The notes beneath the pieces are model-generated. The model saw only the letters and a program-made list of their open reading frames with translations. It searched no databases and was not told the origin of the DNA. The position numbers and the translations under genes are program-made. From Bacteroidota bacterium (GTDB lineage: Bacteria > Bacteroidota > Ignavibacteria > Kryptoniales > JAKASW01), in assembly GCA_021825585.1 (NCBI GenBank), contig JAKAGT010000015.1, forward strand, positions 1 through 64,000: a stretch of 64,000 bases of DNA, written 5' to 3'. This document shows positions 51,556 to 60,552 of this stretch, in pieces. Each line of letters opens with the position of its first letter. The first letter of the stretch is position 1.

Positions 51556-53435
51556 TATCAAGTCAATCTGGTTTGTATCTGCAGTCCATGCTCTGTCGCC
51601 ATTCTGGACGAGCGCTTCCTGTCTTGTTTTCGGCCGTTGCTATTATGTTTCTCAGCACGCCTGCCAGCTACGCAGGCAATAGGCAGCCGGCTTCGGAACC
51701 AGCACAGAAACCCGATACACTTGCCATGGTCAACGGGGAACCGATAACCAGCGCCGATTTCCTGACCCGGTTTGAAATGTCTGTGTATCCCGGGAAAGAT
51801 GATCCGACCATGCTTGAGAAGACAAAACGCGAGTTTCTTTATTCGATGATTGCGGAAAAAATCCTCGCGCAAGCCGCTGCCCGATCGAATACTCCGTACA
51901 CTACTTCCGAGGATCTCGTGAGGAAGGAGATGGATGATGTGTTCATGCGCGATGTTCTGTTTCGTAGAGAAATTATGCCGCGTGCGACCGTGACTAACCA
52001 GGAAATCCTTCAGGGTTTTAAGATTTCCATTTACAAGTATATCGTGGATGCTTTCTACTTCAATAACGACAAGTCTACCGCTTGGAGCTTCTACTGGGCA
52101 CTCCACGGCAAGCGGGCCCCGGACATATATCAGCTTGCGAACAGCCTCCAAATACGGCACGATACGCTCGAGATTCCTTACGGTGAGTCCACCGCCAAGA
52201 TCGAGGATGCGTTCTTCGGACATAAGAGGGGCTTTGTGTCGAAACCTGCAGCGACGGTAGACGGTCTGGTGATATTCAAGGTGCTGTCACGGGAGCTGAA
52301 CCAGTATTTCATCAAGGGTTCCACTGCCGCAAGATGGGAGAGGATCCGTCAAATCCTCGTCAGCAGGAAACAGGCAGAGCTTGGCAATGATTACATAGAA
52401 AACCTGATGAAGAATGTCACGGTGAATGTGAACTACGACATCTTCCGTCCTTTGGTCTACGACATACAGAAGATCCTTAAGAATCAGAAGCCGCCGGTCG
52501 GCAATTCCAACTATCAGCTTTACCCACCCGACCTGGTTAAGCTTGGCGAGGAGTTCTCAGGTGACCTGAACAAGCCGTTCCTTACATTTCCGGGGGGTGA
52601 CCTGACTCTCGGTGATGTGTTTGAGCAGCTTCCGCTGGCTTTGTTCGCGCCTGCAGATACGACGCTCCCTGCGATAACATACGCTCTACATTCCTCGCTC
52701 CGTTTCATTTCACAGAACCACTTCCTCGTACAGCGTGCCAGGGAGCTGGGCCTTCAAAACGCGCATGAAGTCCGGTATAATGTCGGCATGGTGCTCGACG
52801 CGTTCAGATCGTACCGGATGGCGAATGAAATAATGGACACGGTAAAGGTCACACAGAGGGAAGTGGACGCTTTTTTCAGGAAACATCACGACGAAGTTCT
52901 CAACGCCGTGAAGCTCAGAATAAGGTTGTTTGAGGCAAATAACATCAACGAGGCAATCTCGATGTACACGAAGCTGCGGAGTGAGAGGGACGAAAAGGCC
53001 TTTTCGGGCGACACGACTGCCGGCTGGGTTAATGCATACAATCTTGGTGAAATAGGCGCCGTGCTTTCAGAGCTCAAGAACGGCGAGATATACGGTCCCG
53101 TTGAGGATCGTGGAAAGTTCTACATCTATCAGGTGCTGGACAAGCGGATGTCGATAAACGATGCCGCTGTCAAAAATAGCATTGATGTCGCAAGGCAAAT
53201 ACTTCTGAATAAGGAGAGACGCGAAGAGCTTGACCGCTACGTCGCCGGACAGGCTGAGAAGGACGGCGTGAAGATTTTCAGGCAGAACATCCTGGGCGTA
53301 GAGGTTACGCCGTTCCAGATGCTCACGTACCGATTCATAGGATTCGGCGGTAAAATACTGGCCGTGCCGCAGCTGTATCCTCGCGCCGGCTGGATCAAAT
53401 ACTTCAGGCCGAATATGAGGCCGCCGCAGCCGTGA
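51552..53435 (+). CDS. Peptidyl-prolyl isomerase / SurA-like periplasmic chaperone
   Basis: A 627-residue exported protein that starts 4 bases before the amylase stop. Signal peptide (about 24-41, LPVLFSAVAIMFLSTPASYA), then a SurA-type N-domain beginning LAMVNGEPITSADFLTRFEM (about 57-76), helical regions, and two parvulin-like segments. The second (about 445-530: LRIRLFEANNINEAISMYTK, DTTAGWVNAYNLGEIGAVLS, GEIYGPVEDRGKFYIYQVLD) follows the PPIC pattern. Parvulin catalytic His/Cys residues are not evident, so it may be mainly a chaperone. Translational coupling to a T9SS amylase suggests that it folds that or related secreted proteins in the periplasm. Confidence 0.75.
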   Translation: MISSQSGLYLQSMLCRHSGRALPVLFSAVAIMFLSTPASYAGNRQPASEPAQKPDTLAMVNGEPITSADFLTRFEMSVYPGKDDPTMLEKTKREFLYSMIAEKILAQAAARSNTPYTTSEDLVRKEMDDVFMRDVLFRREIMPRATVTNQEILQGFKISIYKYIVDAFYFNNDKSTAWSFYWALHGKRAPDIYQLANSLQIRHDTLEIPYGESTAKIEDAFFGHKRGFVSKPAATVDGLVIFKVLSRELNQYFIKGSTAARWERIRQILVSRKQAELGNDYIENLMKNVTVNVNYDIFRPLVYDIQKILKNQKPPVGNSNYQLYPPDLVKLGEEFSGDLNKPFLTFPGGDLTLGDVFEQLPLALFAPADTTLPAITYALHSSLRFISQNHFLVQRARELGLQNAHEVRYNVGMVLDAFRSYRMANEIMDTVKVTQREVDAFFRKHHDEVLNAVKLRIRLFEANNINEAISMYTKLRSERDEKAFSGDTTAGWVNAYNLGEIGAVLSELKNGEIYGPVEDRGKFYIYQVLDKRMSINDAAVKNSIDVARQILLNKERREELDRYVAGQAEKDGVKIFRQNILGVEVTPFQMLTYRFIGFGGKILAVPQLYPRAGWIKYFRPNMRPPQP

Positions 53436-53463
53436 ACGAGAAGGATGACGAAATACATATTGA

Positions 53464-53503
53464 ATTACGAGTTAACGATTGAAAACTCAAAATTGAGAGT
53501 TGG
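53464..53503. repeat. Possible A/T-rich heptad tract G
   Basis: AATTACG, AGTTAAC, GATTGAA, AACTCAA, AATTGAG, AGTTGGA between the PPIase and transporter genes keep a 7-bp period but are more diverged. The last unit overlaps the start codon of the transporter. Confidence 0.45.
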
Positions 53504-55111
53504 ATGAAAAAACCCCGGCTGAGTTTCTGGCAGATATGGAACATGAGTTTCGGATTCCTGGGAATCCAGTTTGGCTTCGCGCTCCAAAACGCCAACGTGA
53601 GCAGAATATTCGAGACGCTTGGAGCAAAAATTGAGACTATACCTTTCTTGTGGATCGCGGCGCCTGTTACGGGTTTGGTGGTTCAACCTATAATCGGGCA
53701 CATCAGCGATAAAACCTGGGGGAGGCTGGGGCGACGCCGGCCGTACTTTCTTTCCGGTGCGATCCTCGCGTCCATCGCGCTCTTCGTCATGCCGAACTCA
53801 CCGCTGCTGTGGATGGCCGCGGGGATGTTGTGGATAATGGATACTTCCATCAATATCTCCATGGAGCCGTTCCGCGCCTTTGTCGGCGATATGCTGCCAT
53901 CGGAGCAAAGGACGATCGGATTTGCCATGCAGAGTTTCTTCATAGGCATCGGGGCCGTCGTCGCATCCGCACTGCCGTACATTATGGCGAACTGGTTCAA
54001 CGTCAGTAATACTGCACCGGGAGGGGTAATCCCCGAGTCCGTGAAATTATCGTTCTATATCGGAGGAGCAGTATTTTTTATTGCCGTCCTATGGACGGTA
54101 TTTCGTTCAAAAGAGTATCCCCCCGAAGAATTGATGGCTTACAGTGAAGAGGGGCGGGGCGGGACATCGGAAGTCGAGGACAGCGCTGATCCTGTCCAGG
54201 GATCGAGGTTCATACGGAACGGTCTGATCTGGACCGTCTCTGGCGCCGCGCTGTACCTCATCTTCTACCTGTTCCTTTATATGGATTACGGACTCGGTGT
54301 ATTCTTCGGCGGCATCGCCGCATTCGGCATTCTCCAGATTATTGCAGGAATTTTGACTGAAAGGAAGAAGACTCGCGGTGGATTAGTCGTCGTAATGAAC
54401 GACCTCTTTAACATGCCGAAGACGATGGTTCAATTGGCATACGTGCAGTTCTTCTCGTGGTTCGCGCTGTTTGCAATGTGGATCTACACTACGCCCGGAG
54501 TGGCCCATCACATTTACGGCGCAACGGACACCGCCTCCGCACTCTACAACGATGCGGCCAACTGGGTCGGCGTTCTTATGGCTGTTTACAACGGCTTTGC
54601 CGCCATTATGGCATTCCTGCTCGTTTGGATAGCCAGGAAGACGAACAGGAAGACGGTTCATGCCATCAGCCTCATCTGCGGCGGAATCGGACTCGCATCC
54701 TTTTATGTGATAAGAGATCCGAAAATGTTGTTGGTTTCAGAGCTCGGGATAGGACTTGCCTGGGCATCGATCCTGGCGATGCCGTACGCGATCCTGACGG
54801 GGTCGCTTCCCGCCCGCAAGATGGGCGTATATATGGGCATATTCAATTTCTTCATCGTAATCCCGCAGATTACAGCCGCGGCAATACTCGGTTTCTTTGT
54901 GAAGCACCTATTCGCCGATCAGGCAATATACGCACTCCTTCTCGGAGGGGTTTCCCTGATCGTCGCCGCTCTCCTCGTTTTTCGCGTGGACGACGTCGAT
55001 GAATCTGTGGCCGTGAACAGATCAAAAGCGAGTCCCGAAAAGTCATTCGGGAAGCCCGATCAGATTATCCCACGGTTTTCGAAAGCAAGGACTAACTTAA
55101 GGAACTCCTGA
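53504..55111 (+). CDS. SLC45/GPH-like MFS sugar transporter
   Basis: A 535-residue protein with about 12 membrane helices. It begins SFWQIWNMSFGFLGIQFGFA and carries GHISDKTWGRLGRRRPYF in the 2-3 loop and DTSINISMEPFRAFVGDMLP in helices 3-4, motifs of the SLC45/sucrose-transporter branch and of alpha-glucoside permeases. Between helices 6 and 7 there is an acidic linker (about 205-235). Relatives carry maltose or sucrose with protons. It lies between an amylase/foldase pair and an exported amylase and ends 1 base inside the latter, so maltose or maltodextrin uptake is likely. The ATG follows GAGAGTTGG, a weak ribosome site. Confidence 0.82.
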   Translation: MKKPRLSFWQIWNMSFGFLGIQFGFALQNANVSRIFETLGAKIETIPFLWIAAPVTGLVVQPIIGHISDKTWGRLGRRRPYFLSGAILASIALFVMPNSPLLWMAAGMLWIMDTSINISMEPFRAFVGDMLPSEQRTIGFAMQSFFIGIGAVVASALPYIMANWFNVSNTAPGGVIPESVKLSFYIGGAVFFIAVLWTVFRSKEYPPEELMAYSEEGRGGTSEVEDSADPVQGSRFIRNGLIWTVSGAALYLIFYLFLYMDYGLGVFFGGIAAFGILQIIAGILTERKKTRGGLVVVMNDLFNMPKTMVQLAYVQFFSWFALFAMWIYTTPGVAHHIYGATDTASALYNDAANWVGVLMAVYNGFAAIMAFLLVWIARKTNRKTVHAISLICGGIGLASFYVIRDPKMLLVSELGIGLAWASILAMPYAILTGSLPARKMGVYMGIFNFFIVIPQITAAAILGFFVKHLFADQAIYALLLGGVSLIVAALLVFRVDDVDESVAVNRSKASPEKSFGKPDQIIPRFSKARTNLRNS

Positions 55112-56505
55112 TGAAATGGCTGTCGATAGCTCTTCTTTGCACTTTTCTGTTCACGCAGGCAAACGCCGCGCATGCATTCTCAACTGCCAGCCGGTCTCAA
55201 GAAACCGGCGAGAACATCTCAACCCTCCACGCCAGACCAAGTGTAAAATGGGTGAAAGACGCGGTGATATATGAGGTCTATCCGCGTTCATTCTCGAGGG
55301 ACGAGAGTTTTCAGTCGATTATAAATAAACTCCCCGAAATCAAGAAGCTCGGAGTAACGGTTATTTGGGTTATGCCGATTCATCCGATCGGGAAACTGCA
55401 TCGAAAGGGGCCGCTGGGAAGCCCGTATTCCATCAGCAACTATTACGCGATCAATCCCGAATATGGCACGCTGACGGACTTCCAAAGGCTCGTGCGTGCG
55501 GTCCATGAAGCCGGTATGCACATCATCATGGACGCCGTACTTAACCACACGGCATGGGACAATCCCTTGATATATGAGCATCCGAACTGGTATAAACGCG
55601 ACAGCACAGGAAAGATCATCCCGCCCAACCCGGATTGGACGGACGTCGCCCAACTCAACTATGCCAACAAGAATCTGCGACGGTACATGATCAATATGCT
55701 GAAATTCTGGGTGAAGGATGTCGGAGTCGACGGCTTCAGATGCGACGCCGCGGAGCTCGTTCCGCTGAGTTTTTGGGATGAGGCGCGGACCGCACTCGAC
55801 AGCATAAAACCGGTTATGATGTTGGCCGAGGGAGCAAAGCCGGACTTGCAGCTCAAGGCCTTTGACCTTACTTACTCCTGGAACGTGTACAACGCGTTGG
55901 GGAGGATATTCAAGGGAAAAGCCCCTGCGACAGCTATCGACAGCACGATCGACCACGAAAAGTATACCTATCCCATCGGCGCCCTGCGCATGCGGTTCAA
56001 TACGAACCACGACGAGAACGCGTATGACGCTCCGTCAATCGAGCGTTATGGCCCGGGCGGTGACAGCCTGACGGTCGCTCTGATTGCCACGCTTCCGGGG
56101 GTTCCGCTTATTTACAACGGTGACGAGGTGGGCAATCCGAAAAGGCTCAGCCTTTTTGAGCAGGTCCTTATAGACTGGAAAGTCAAGAACGGCTTTCGAG
56201 CTCTTTACGAGAAGATATATTCCATTCGAAGATCGGTTCCGGCACTCGAGGCCGGATCGTTTAGACCGCTTCGGGCGGAGGGAGGAGATGTCGTGGCATA
56301 CGAAAGACAACTCGATCATGAGAAAGTCGTGTGCGTATTCAACATCTCCAAGACGCCGGTACCCAAAGTTGTGGTGAAAGTTGACGGAGCCATTAACGGG
56401 GTATTGTCAGACAAAGTGACCGGCAGAAGATACAAAGTAACTGACGGCACTTTTGATATCCCTTTGAAGAGCTACGGATTCGGGATCTTGGTCCTGCAGT
56501 ACTAA
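55111..56505 (+). CDS. Exported GH13 alpha-amylase family enzyme
   Basis: A 464-residue enzyme whose ATG overlaps the transporter TGA by 1 base. Signal peptide (to about 22, ANAAHA), GH13 barrel from VKDAVIYEVYPRSFS (about 49-63), with AVLNHTAWD, the nucleophile Asp 212 (DGFRCDAAEL), acid/base Glu 240 (MLAEGAKP) and Asp 301 (NTNHDENA), then a short C-terminal beta domain. There are no CBM and no T9SS tail, so it should act in the periplasm on oligosaccharides. The Cys in place of the usual Phe/Leu in DGFRCD resembles cyclomaltodextrinase-like enzymes. The order amylase, foldase, transporter, amylase suggests one operon for stepwise glucan use. Confidence 0.87.
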   Translation: MKWLSIALLCTFLFTQANAAHAFSTASRSQETGENISTLHARPSVKWVKDAVIYEVYPRSFSRDESFQSIINKLPEIKKLGVTVIWVMPIHPIGKLHRKGPLGSPYSISNYYAINPEYGTLTDFQRLVRAVHEAGMHIIMDAVLNHTAWDNPLIYEHPNWYKRDSTGKIIPPNPDWTDVAQLNYANKNLRRYMINMLKFWVKDVGVDGFRCDAAELVPLSFWDEARTALDSIKPVMMLAEGAKPDLQLKAFDLTYSWNVYNALGRIFKGKAPATAIDSTIDHEKYTYPIGALRMRFNTNHDENAYDAPSIERYGPGGDSLTVALIATLPGVPLIYNGDEVGNPKRLSLFEQVLIDWKVKNGFRALYEKIYSIRRSVPALEAGSFRPLRAEGGDVVAYERQLDHEKVVCVFNISKTPVPKVVVKVDGAINGVLSDKVTGRRYKVTDGTFDIPLKSYGFGILVLQY

Positions 56506-56604
56506 CTCGTCGACTTTTTCATAATGGGACGGGCTCCGTTAACTTCATGAGATCGGCTTCTGTCTCCTGTTGAAGAAAACCATCCCCGATAGTTATTATT
56601 CAAC

Positions 56605-56930
<326 letters not shown>

Positions 56931-57622
56931 GTATGTGGCATTGGTCCTCCTCCGGTTCGTACGCCGCAAGTTGCCACAAGCAGCGTGACACTGGTCGGGC
57001 ATCTCGCCTTGAGATTCTGTCCAGAGCGCGTGTAGCACACGAAGAAGGGCAGCCTAACACCCTGTTATTCAATACGATAGCGTAGGCGTCGATGTATGGA
57101 ATCCATCCTCTTCAAGTGATCGGATGCCTTATTGCTGAAGCTCACCATTAGGCGCCTGAAGGCGTCTTTGGAACGGTGCGTTCGCGCTCAGGCGATTGAC
57201 ATTTGTTTCGGTTTGGGGTCTCCAATCGGGAGTCGTAGTTTGGCGGCCTAAGTTGCTTTCGCTTTGGAACGTATATATATTGCGGCTGGACGGCAGTTGG
57301 GAGATTTAAGTGCTCCCGGCGATGTGTTAGTCAAAAGGGCATTGAGGCGAGTCGATTCAGGGAACGGCTGCGGCATCGAGGTACGCTACAGCAAAGGTCA
57401 GGGCAAGTTTAATCTGGTGAATGCGGTGCCACCCGCTCTCGATAGTCCTCCGCGCAGGTTGCTATGGGTGCTTTTTTTTCCGCGGTAGGCGGGGATCGTC
57501 TCCCGCGAGGACATGACTCCTTCGATTGCTTTTAGCATATCAGAGTGAATTTGGGTAACGACGGGAATTCGCAAAATGGATGGATTTTCCCGCAGGCGTG
57601 AAACACGGAAAAAGGAGGGTTC
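56931..57622. other. Unassigned 690-base region
   Basis: No known gene. It has small frames on both strands without family motifs (for example 57264-57488 plus, IAAGRQLGDLSAPGDVLVKR onward), several short hairpins such as AGGCG/CGCCT around 57150-57185, and eight Ts at 57472-57479. The AAGGAGG of the next gene is at 57613-57619. It may be decayed coding DNA like the galT remnant beside it. Confidence 0.4.
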
Positions 57623-58126
57623 ATGGGCACAGGGCAAATGCTTCTCACTGTAGGGGCAATCATGCTCCTCGGCACTATTATTCTGACGACGAACCGAAGT
57701 CTGTACAGCAGCAAAACCATACTGATGAAGACGAATTTCGGCCTGGACGCGGTCTCGCTGGCAACTTCTGTGATTGAAGAGGCACAAGGGAAAGCCTTCG
57801 ATGAAGCGACCGACACCGCAAGCGTTACCTCCACGACCCAGCTCACGCCTCCGGGATCCCTGGGGCAGGAAAACGGCAACACCAATGATCTCAATGATTT
57901 CGACGACTACAACGGGCTCAACAATGCAGGCCGGACTGACACATTCAAGTTGAGCACGGGGATATATTGTGTCAAGACCAGAGTCTGCTACGTCGGGGGT
58001 ACTAATCTGGACGGCATTTCAGCTCAGGCGACGTTCAGCAAGAGGCTCGACGTCATGGTGTGGAACAAGGAAGACTCGGCCGGCGTGATAAGGATGTCGA
58101 CGATTTTCAGCTACTGGTATTTTTAA
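57623..58126 (+). CDS. Pseudopilin-like protein 1
   Basis: A 167-residue protein with a strong ribosome site (AAGGAGGG) before the ATG. Its N-terminal hydrophobic helix (about 6-24, MLLTVGAIMLLGTIILTT), helical continuation (NFGLDAVSLATSVIEEAQGK) and beta-rich C-terminus resemble the stalk-and-head form of type IV pseudopilins. The usual prepilin leader with Gly before the cleavage site and Glu at +5 is not seen, so a prepilin peptidase may not process it. Two acidic stretches (NDLNDFDDYNGLNN, DGIS) could bind calcium. The three genes from here to 60122 share strong AGGAGG sites and short gaps and form one operon. A defined function cannot be given. Confidence 0.55.
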   Translation: MGTGQMLLTVGAIMLLGTIILTTNRSLYSSKTILMKTNFGLDAVSLATSVIEEAQGKAFDEATDTASVTSTTQLTPPGSLGQENGNTNDLNDFDDYNGLNNAGRTDTFKLSTGIYCVKTRVCYVGGTNLDGISAQATFSKRLDVMVWNKEDSAGVIRMSTIFSYWYF

Positions 58127-58135
58127 GGAGGGTAC

Positions 58136-58747
58136 ATGGGAAGCGCTACTCTCTTGGACATAATCGGCTCGATGTTGGTCAGCGGGATCCTTCTTCTGGC
58201 AGCATTGAGAATGAATGAACAGGCAAGCATAAATACATTCGAATCGCAGGCAAATCTCACCGTCCAACAGAATTTGACCTCGATAATAAACAATATCGAA
58301 TGGGACTTCAGGAAAATGGGTTATTGCGGGGATCCGAACGCCCAGCCAAAGAATTTCATGTACATTGTACATGGAGACACCAGCGACATTACTTTCGTCG
58401 GCGACCTGGACGACAACGGCGTGCTCGATACGATCAGGTGGTATCAGGGAACCACGCCGATTGCCGGAACCGCAAACCCACGGGTCAGAATGTTGTACCG
58501 CACGATCAACGGCGCCACTCCGTACGAGGCAAACCTTGGGGTGACTCAATTTTACCTGAGGTACTTCGATACGAATGGAGATACGGTTTCAACTCCATTC
58601 GATGCTCCATCGACGGTGAAGCTGATTGAAGTGACCATTCGGGTAGAGCCGACGTCGCTTTATAATGCCACCTACTCAGACACTACCAGTAATTTCTCGG
58701 TTTGGAGGGAAACCAGGCTGGCATCCAGAAACCTCCAGGCGAGATAG
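58136..58747 (+). CDS. Pseudopilin-like protein 2 (PilW-like)
   Basis: A 203-residue protein 9 bases after the previous stop, with AAGGAGGG before the ATG. N-terminal hydrophobic helix (about 5-24, TLLDIIGSMLVSGILLLAAL), then a helix NLTVQQNLTSIINNIEWDFRKMGY as in PilW/PulJ-type minor pseudopilins, and a beta-rich head with DLDDNGVLDTIRWYQG and YFDTNGDT, Asp/Asn-rich loops of a calcium-binding kind. Again there is no classic G|xxxxE cleavage motif. It probably assembles with its neighbours into a surface or periplasmic fibre; this is an inference from shape and operon. Confidence 0.55.
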   Translation: MGSATLLDIIGSMLVSGILLLAALRMNEQASINTFESQANLTVQQNLTSIINNIEWDFRKMGYCGDPNAQPKNFMYIVHGDTSDITFVGDLDDNGVLDTIRWYQGTTPIAGTANPRVRMLYRTINGATPYEANLGVTQFYLRYFDTNGDTVSTPFDAPSTVKLIEVTIRVEPTSLYNATYSDTTSNFSVWRETRLASRNLQAR

Positions 58748-58757
58748 GAGGCACGTC

Positions 58758-60122
58758 ATGGTCGGGAAAGGAACGCTCATAGTCATTCTGGGGTTTAGTG
58801 TGATATTCGGAATAGCGAGCCAATACTGGAACAGGTCATCCACGGTTGCAATCGATAATTTCGTCGACTACTACGATACAACGGTTGCTCACAATATAGC
58901 CGTGAGTGCCGCAAATATTTCGGCGGATTCACTCTTCCTCAACCCTTCGATGACGACACTCAACCTCTCTGGGGCAACCTCGGGAGGCTCATTCAATTCC
59001 GTTACAAGCCTCATCAGCATAAATGGAACTCAGTATGTCTCGATCGTCTCAGCAACTCAGTATCAGGGCAGGCGAGGATTAATAAGAGATACGGTGAAAG
59101 TCCTGTTGAAGACAAGGACATTCAATGCTTACGCCTTTTTCTCGATTAATGAGAACAATACGAACTGGATAACAGGAGACACTCTCTGGGGACCCTTCCA
59201 TACCGAGGGGGAGATTTACGTTTCCGGAAAACCGGTATTCTACGGACGGGTGACGAACAACGCGCCGAAATTCGTCCCGGATAAGACTGACGCACCATAT
59301 TTCTACGGCGGCTACCAGGCGGGCGTCAGTGTGACGATGCCGACAGACATCAGCTCTTCTGCGGCACTTGCCACAAAGACATTTAATAACACCGACACAT
59401 ATAGCAAAGACACCTATGATGTTTATCTGAATTTCAATTCTGATGGCACGGTTACATTTCACACTACGGCCGTCATTACTACCTATGGAAAGTCGGGCAG
59501 GCCCACTGGGACAATGGTAACTACAACTACTCCCGATTCGACAGTTCCTGTTAGCCAGCTCGGCAATGTGATTCTCGTCTACAATGGCGACGCACATATC
59601 AAAGGCGTGATTGATGGAAGTATCACGGTTGTGGCTCAGCAGGGAACCGGGCGGAGTGCTACGGGAACTTCTGGAACTTCGCTTTACGACGTAGACCTTT
59701 ATAATGCAAACAGTAGCAACAATAACGGAAATATCCTTATCGGTGGAAATATTACCTACAAGAATGATCCCCAGGCTGGACCCAGCAACGATATTCTTGG
59801 GCTGGTCGCGGATAACAGCGTTGCGCTCGTCACCCAGCCTTCTGTGTCAGATGTGACGATAGATGCGGCAATTTTTGCAAGGAAGGGGAAGTTCCTGTAT
59901 TTGGATTGGAACGGCAATACTAACAACACTCCTATGGGGACCCTAAGGGTTTGCGGTTCCATTACGAACCAAACCCGTGGCGCTGTTGGCAGCTTCGGTG
60001 GTGTGAGTACGATCCAATCAGGTTTCCTCAAGAACTACAGATATGATGATCGTTTCTATTCTACTTCTCCTCCTGCATTTCCTGGCACCAGCGGTTTTCA
60101 AATCGTAGCATGGAGAGAATGA
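58758..60122 (+). CDS. PilX/DUF4900-like surface protein
   Basis: A 454-residue protein that starts at ATG 58758, 7 bases after AGGAGG; the frame is open further upstream but overlaps the previous gene. A hydrophobic N-terminal segment (about 5-20, GTLIVILGFSVIFGIAS) is followed by a beta-helical-looking body with repeated N-G-D and turn motifs: WGPFHTEGEIYVSGKPVFYG, HIKGVIDGSITVVAQQGTG, NILIGGNITYKND, ILGLVADNSVALV. This pattern is seen in proteins annotated DUF4900 or as PilX-like in FCB pilus clusters, but I cannot confirm the family. It would be the largest part of the putative fibre. Confidence 0.5.
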   Translation: MVGKGTLIVILGFSVIFGIASQYWNRSSTVAIDNFVDYYDTTVAHNIAVSAANISADSLFLNPSMTTLNLSGATSGGSFNSVTSLISINGTQYVSIVSATQYQGRRGLIRDTVKVLLKTRTFNAYAFFSINENNTNWITGDTLWGPFHTEGEIYVSGKPVFYGRVTNNAPKFVPDKTDAPYFYGGYQAGVSVTMPTDISSSAALATKTFNNTDTYSKDTYDVYLNFNSDGTVTFHTTAVITTYGKSGRPTGTMVTTTTPDSTVPVSQLGNVILVYNGDAHIKGVIDGSITVVAQQGTGRSATGTSGTSLYDVDLYNANSSNNNGNILIGGNITYKNDPQAGPSNDILGLVADNSVALVTQPSVSDVTIDAAIFARKGKFLYLDWNGNTNNTPMGTLRVCGSITNQTRGAVGSFGGVSTIQSGFLKNYRYDDRFYSTSPPAFPGTSGFQIVAWRE

Positions 60123-60552
60123 GTTAGCCTATTCCGGTAATTCCCGATGGAGCTAATGCTATTAGTGATGTGAATTCCCGTAATTTGTTGTTGTAATAGA
60201 ACTTGAAGCGATAATGTGTCGGTACATGTGCCTGCAATTTTAGCGGCTCTGCATTGAAACTAATTCAGGGGTTTTGGGGTTAGGGAGTTACCGGTTCTGT
60301 TTGGACGGTGATATGTAGTCCCTTTGAGGACGAGGTGGCTTTGAGTCTGTCTGGTAAGAGAATTCGATAATCCAGCAGTAGGTGAACGGTTGGTTTGTTC
60401 CGAGCGTGCAAGGCCATCGGGGGAGCAATGTCAAACATGGCTCAGTGAAATGCGCCCTGGACGATGTCAAACATAAGCGAAATCCGAGAACAGATGGCAG
60501 ACTCCCTTTGCCTTGTAACGTCTCGAACGTGTCGAGTCTGTCGCGTGGGAAA
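60123..60552. other. Intergenic region before the phosphorelay genes
   Basis: 430 bases with no gene. It contains two copies of ATGTCAAACAT (60428-60438 and 60464-60474), 36 bases centre to centre, each with ATGT/ACAT ends. No terminator or promoter consensus is clear. Confidence 0.45.

Noticed and set aside
57264-57488. 74-codon plus-strand gene after galT
   Set aside because: No ribosome site and no recognisable family; possibly decayed coding DNA but not supportable.
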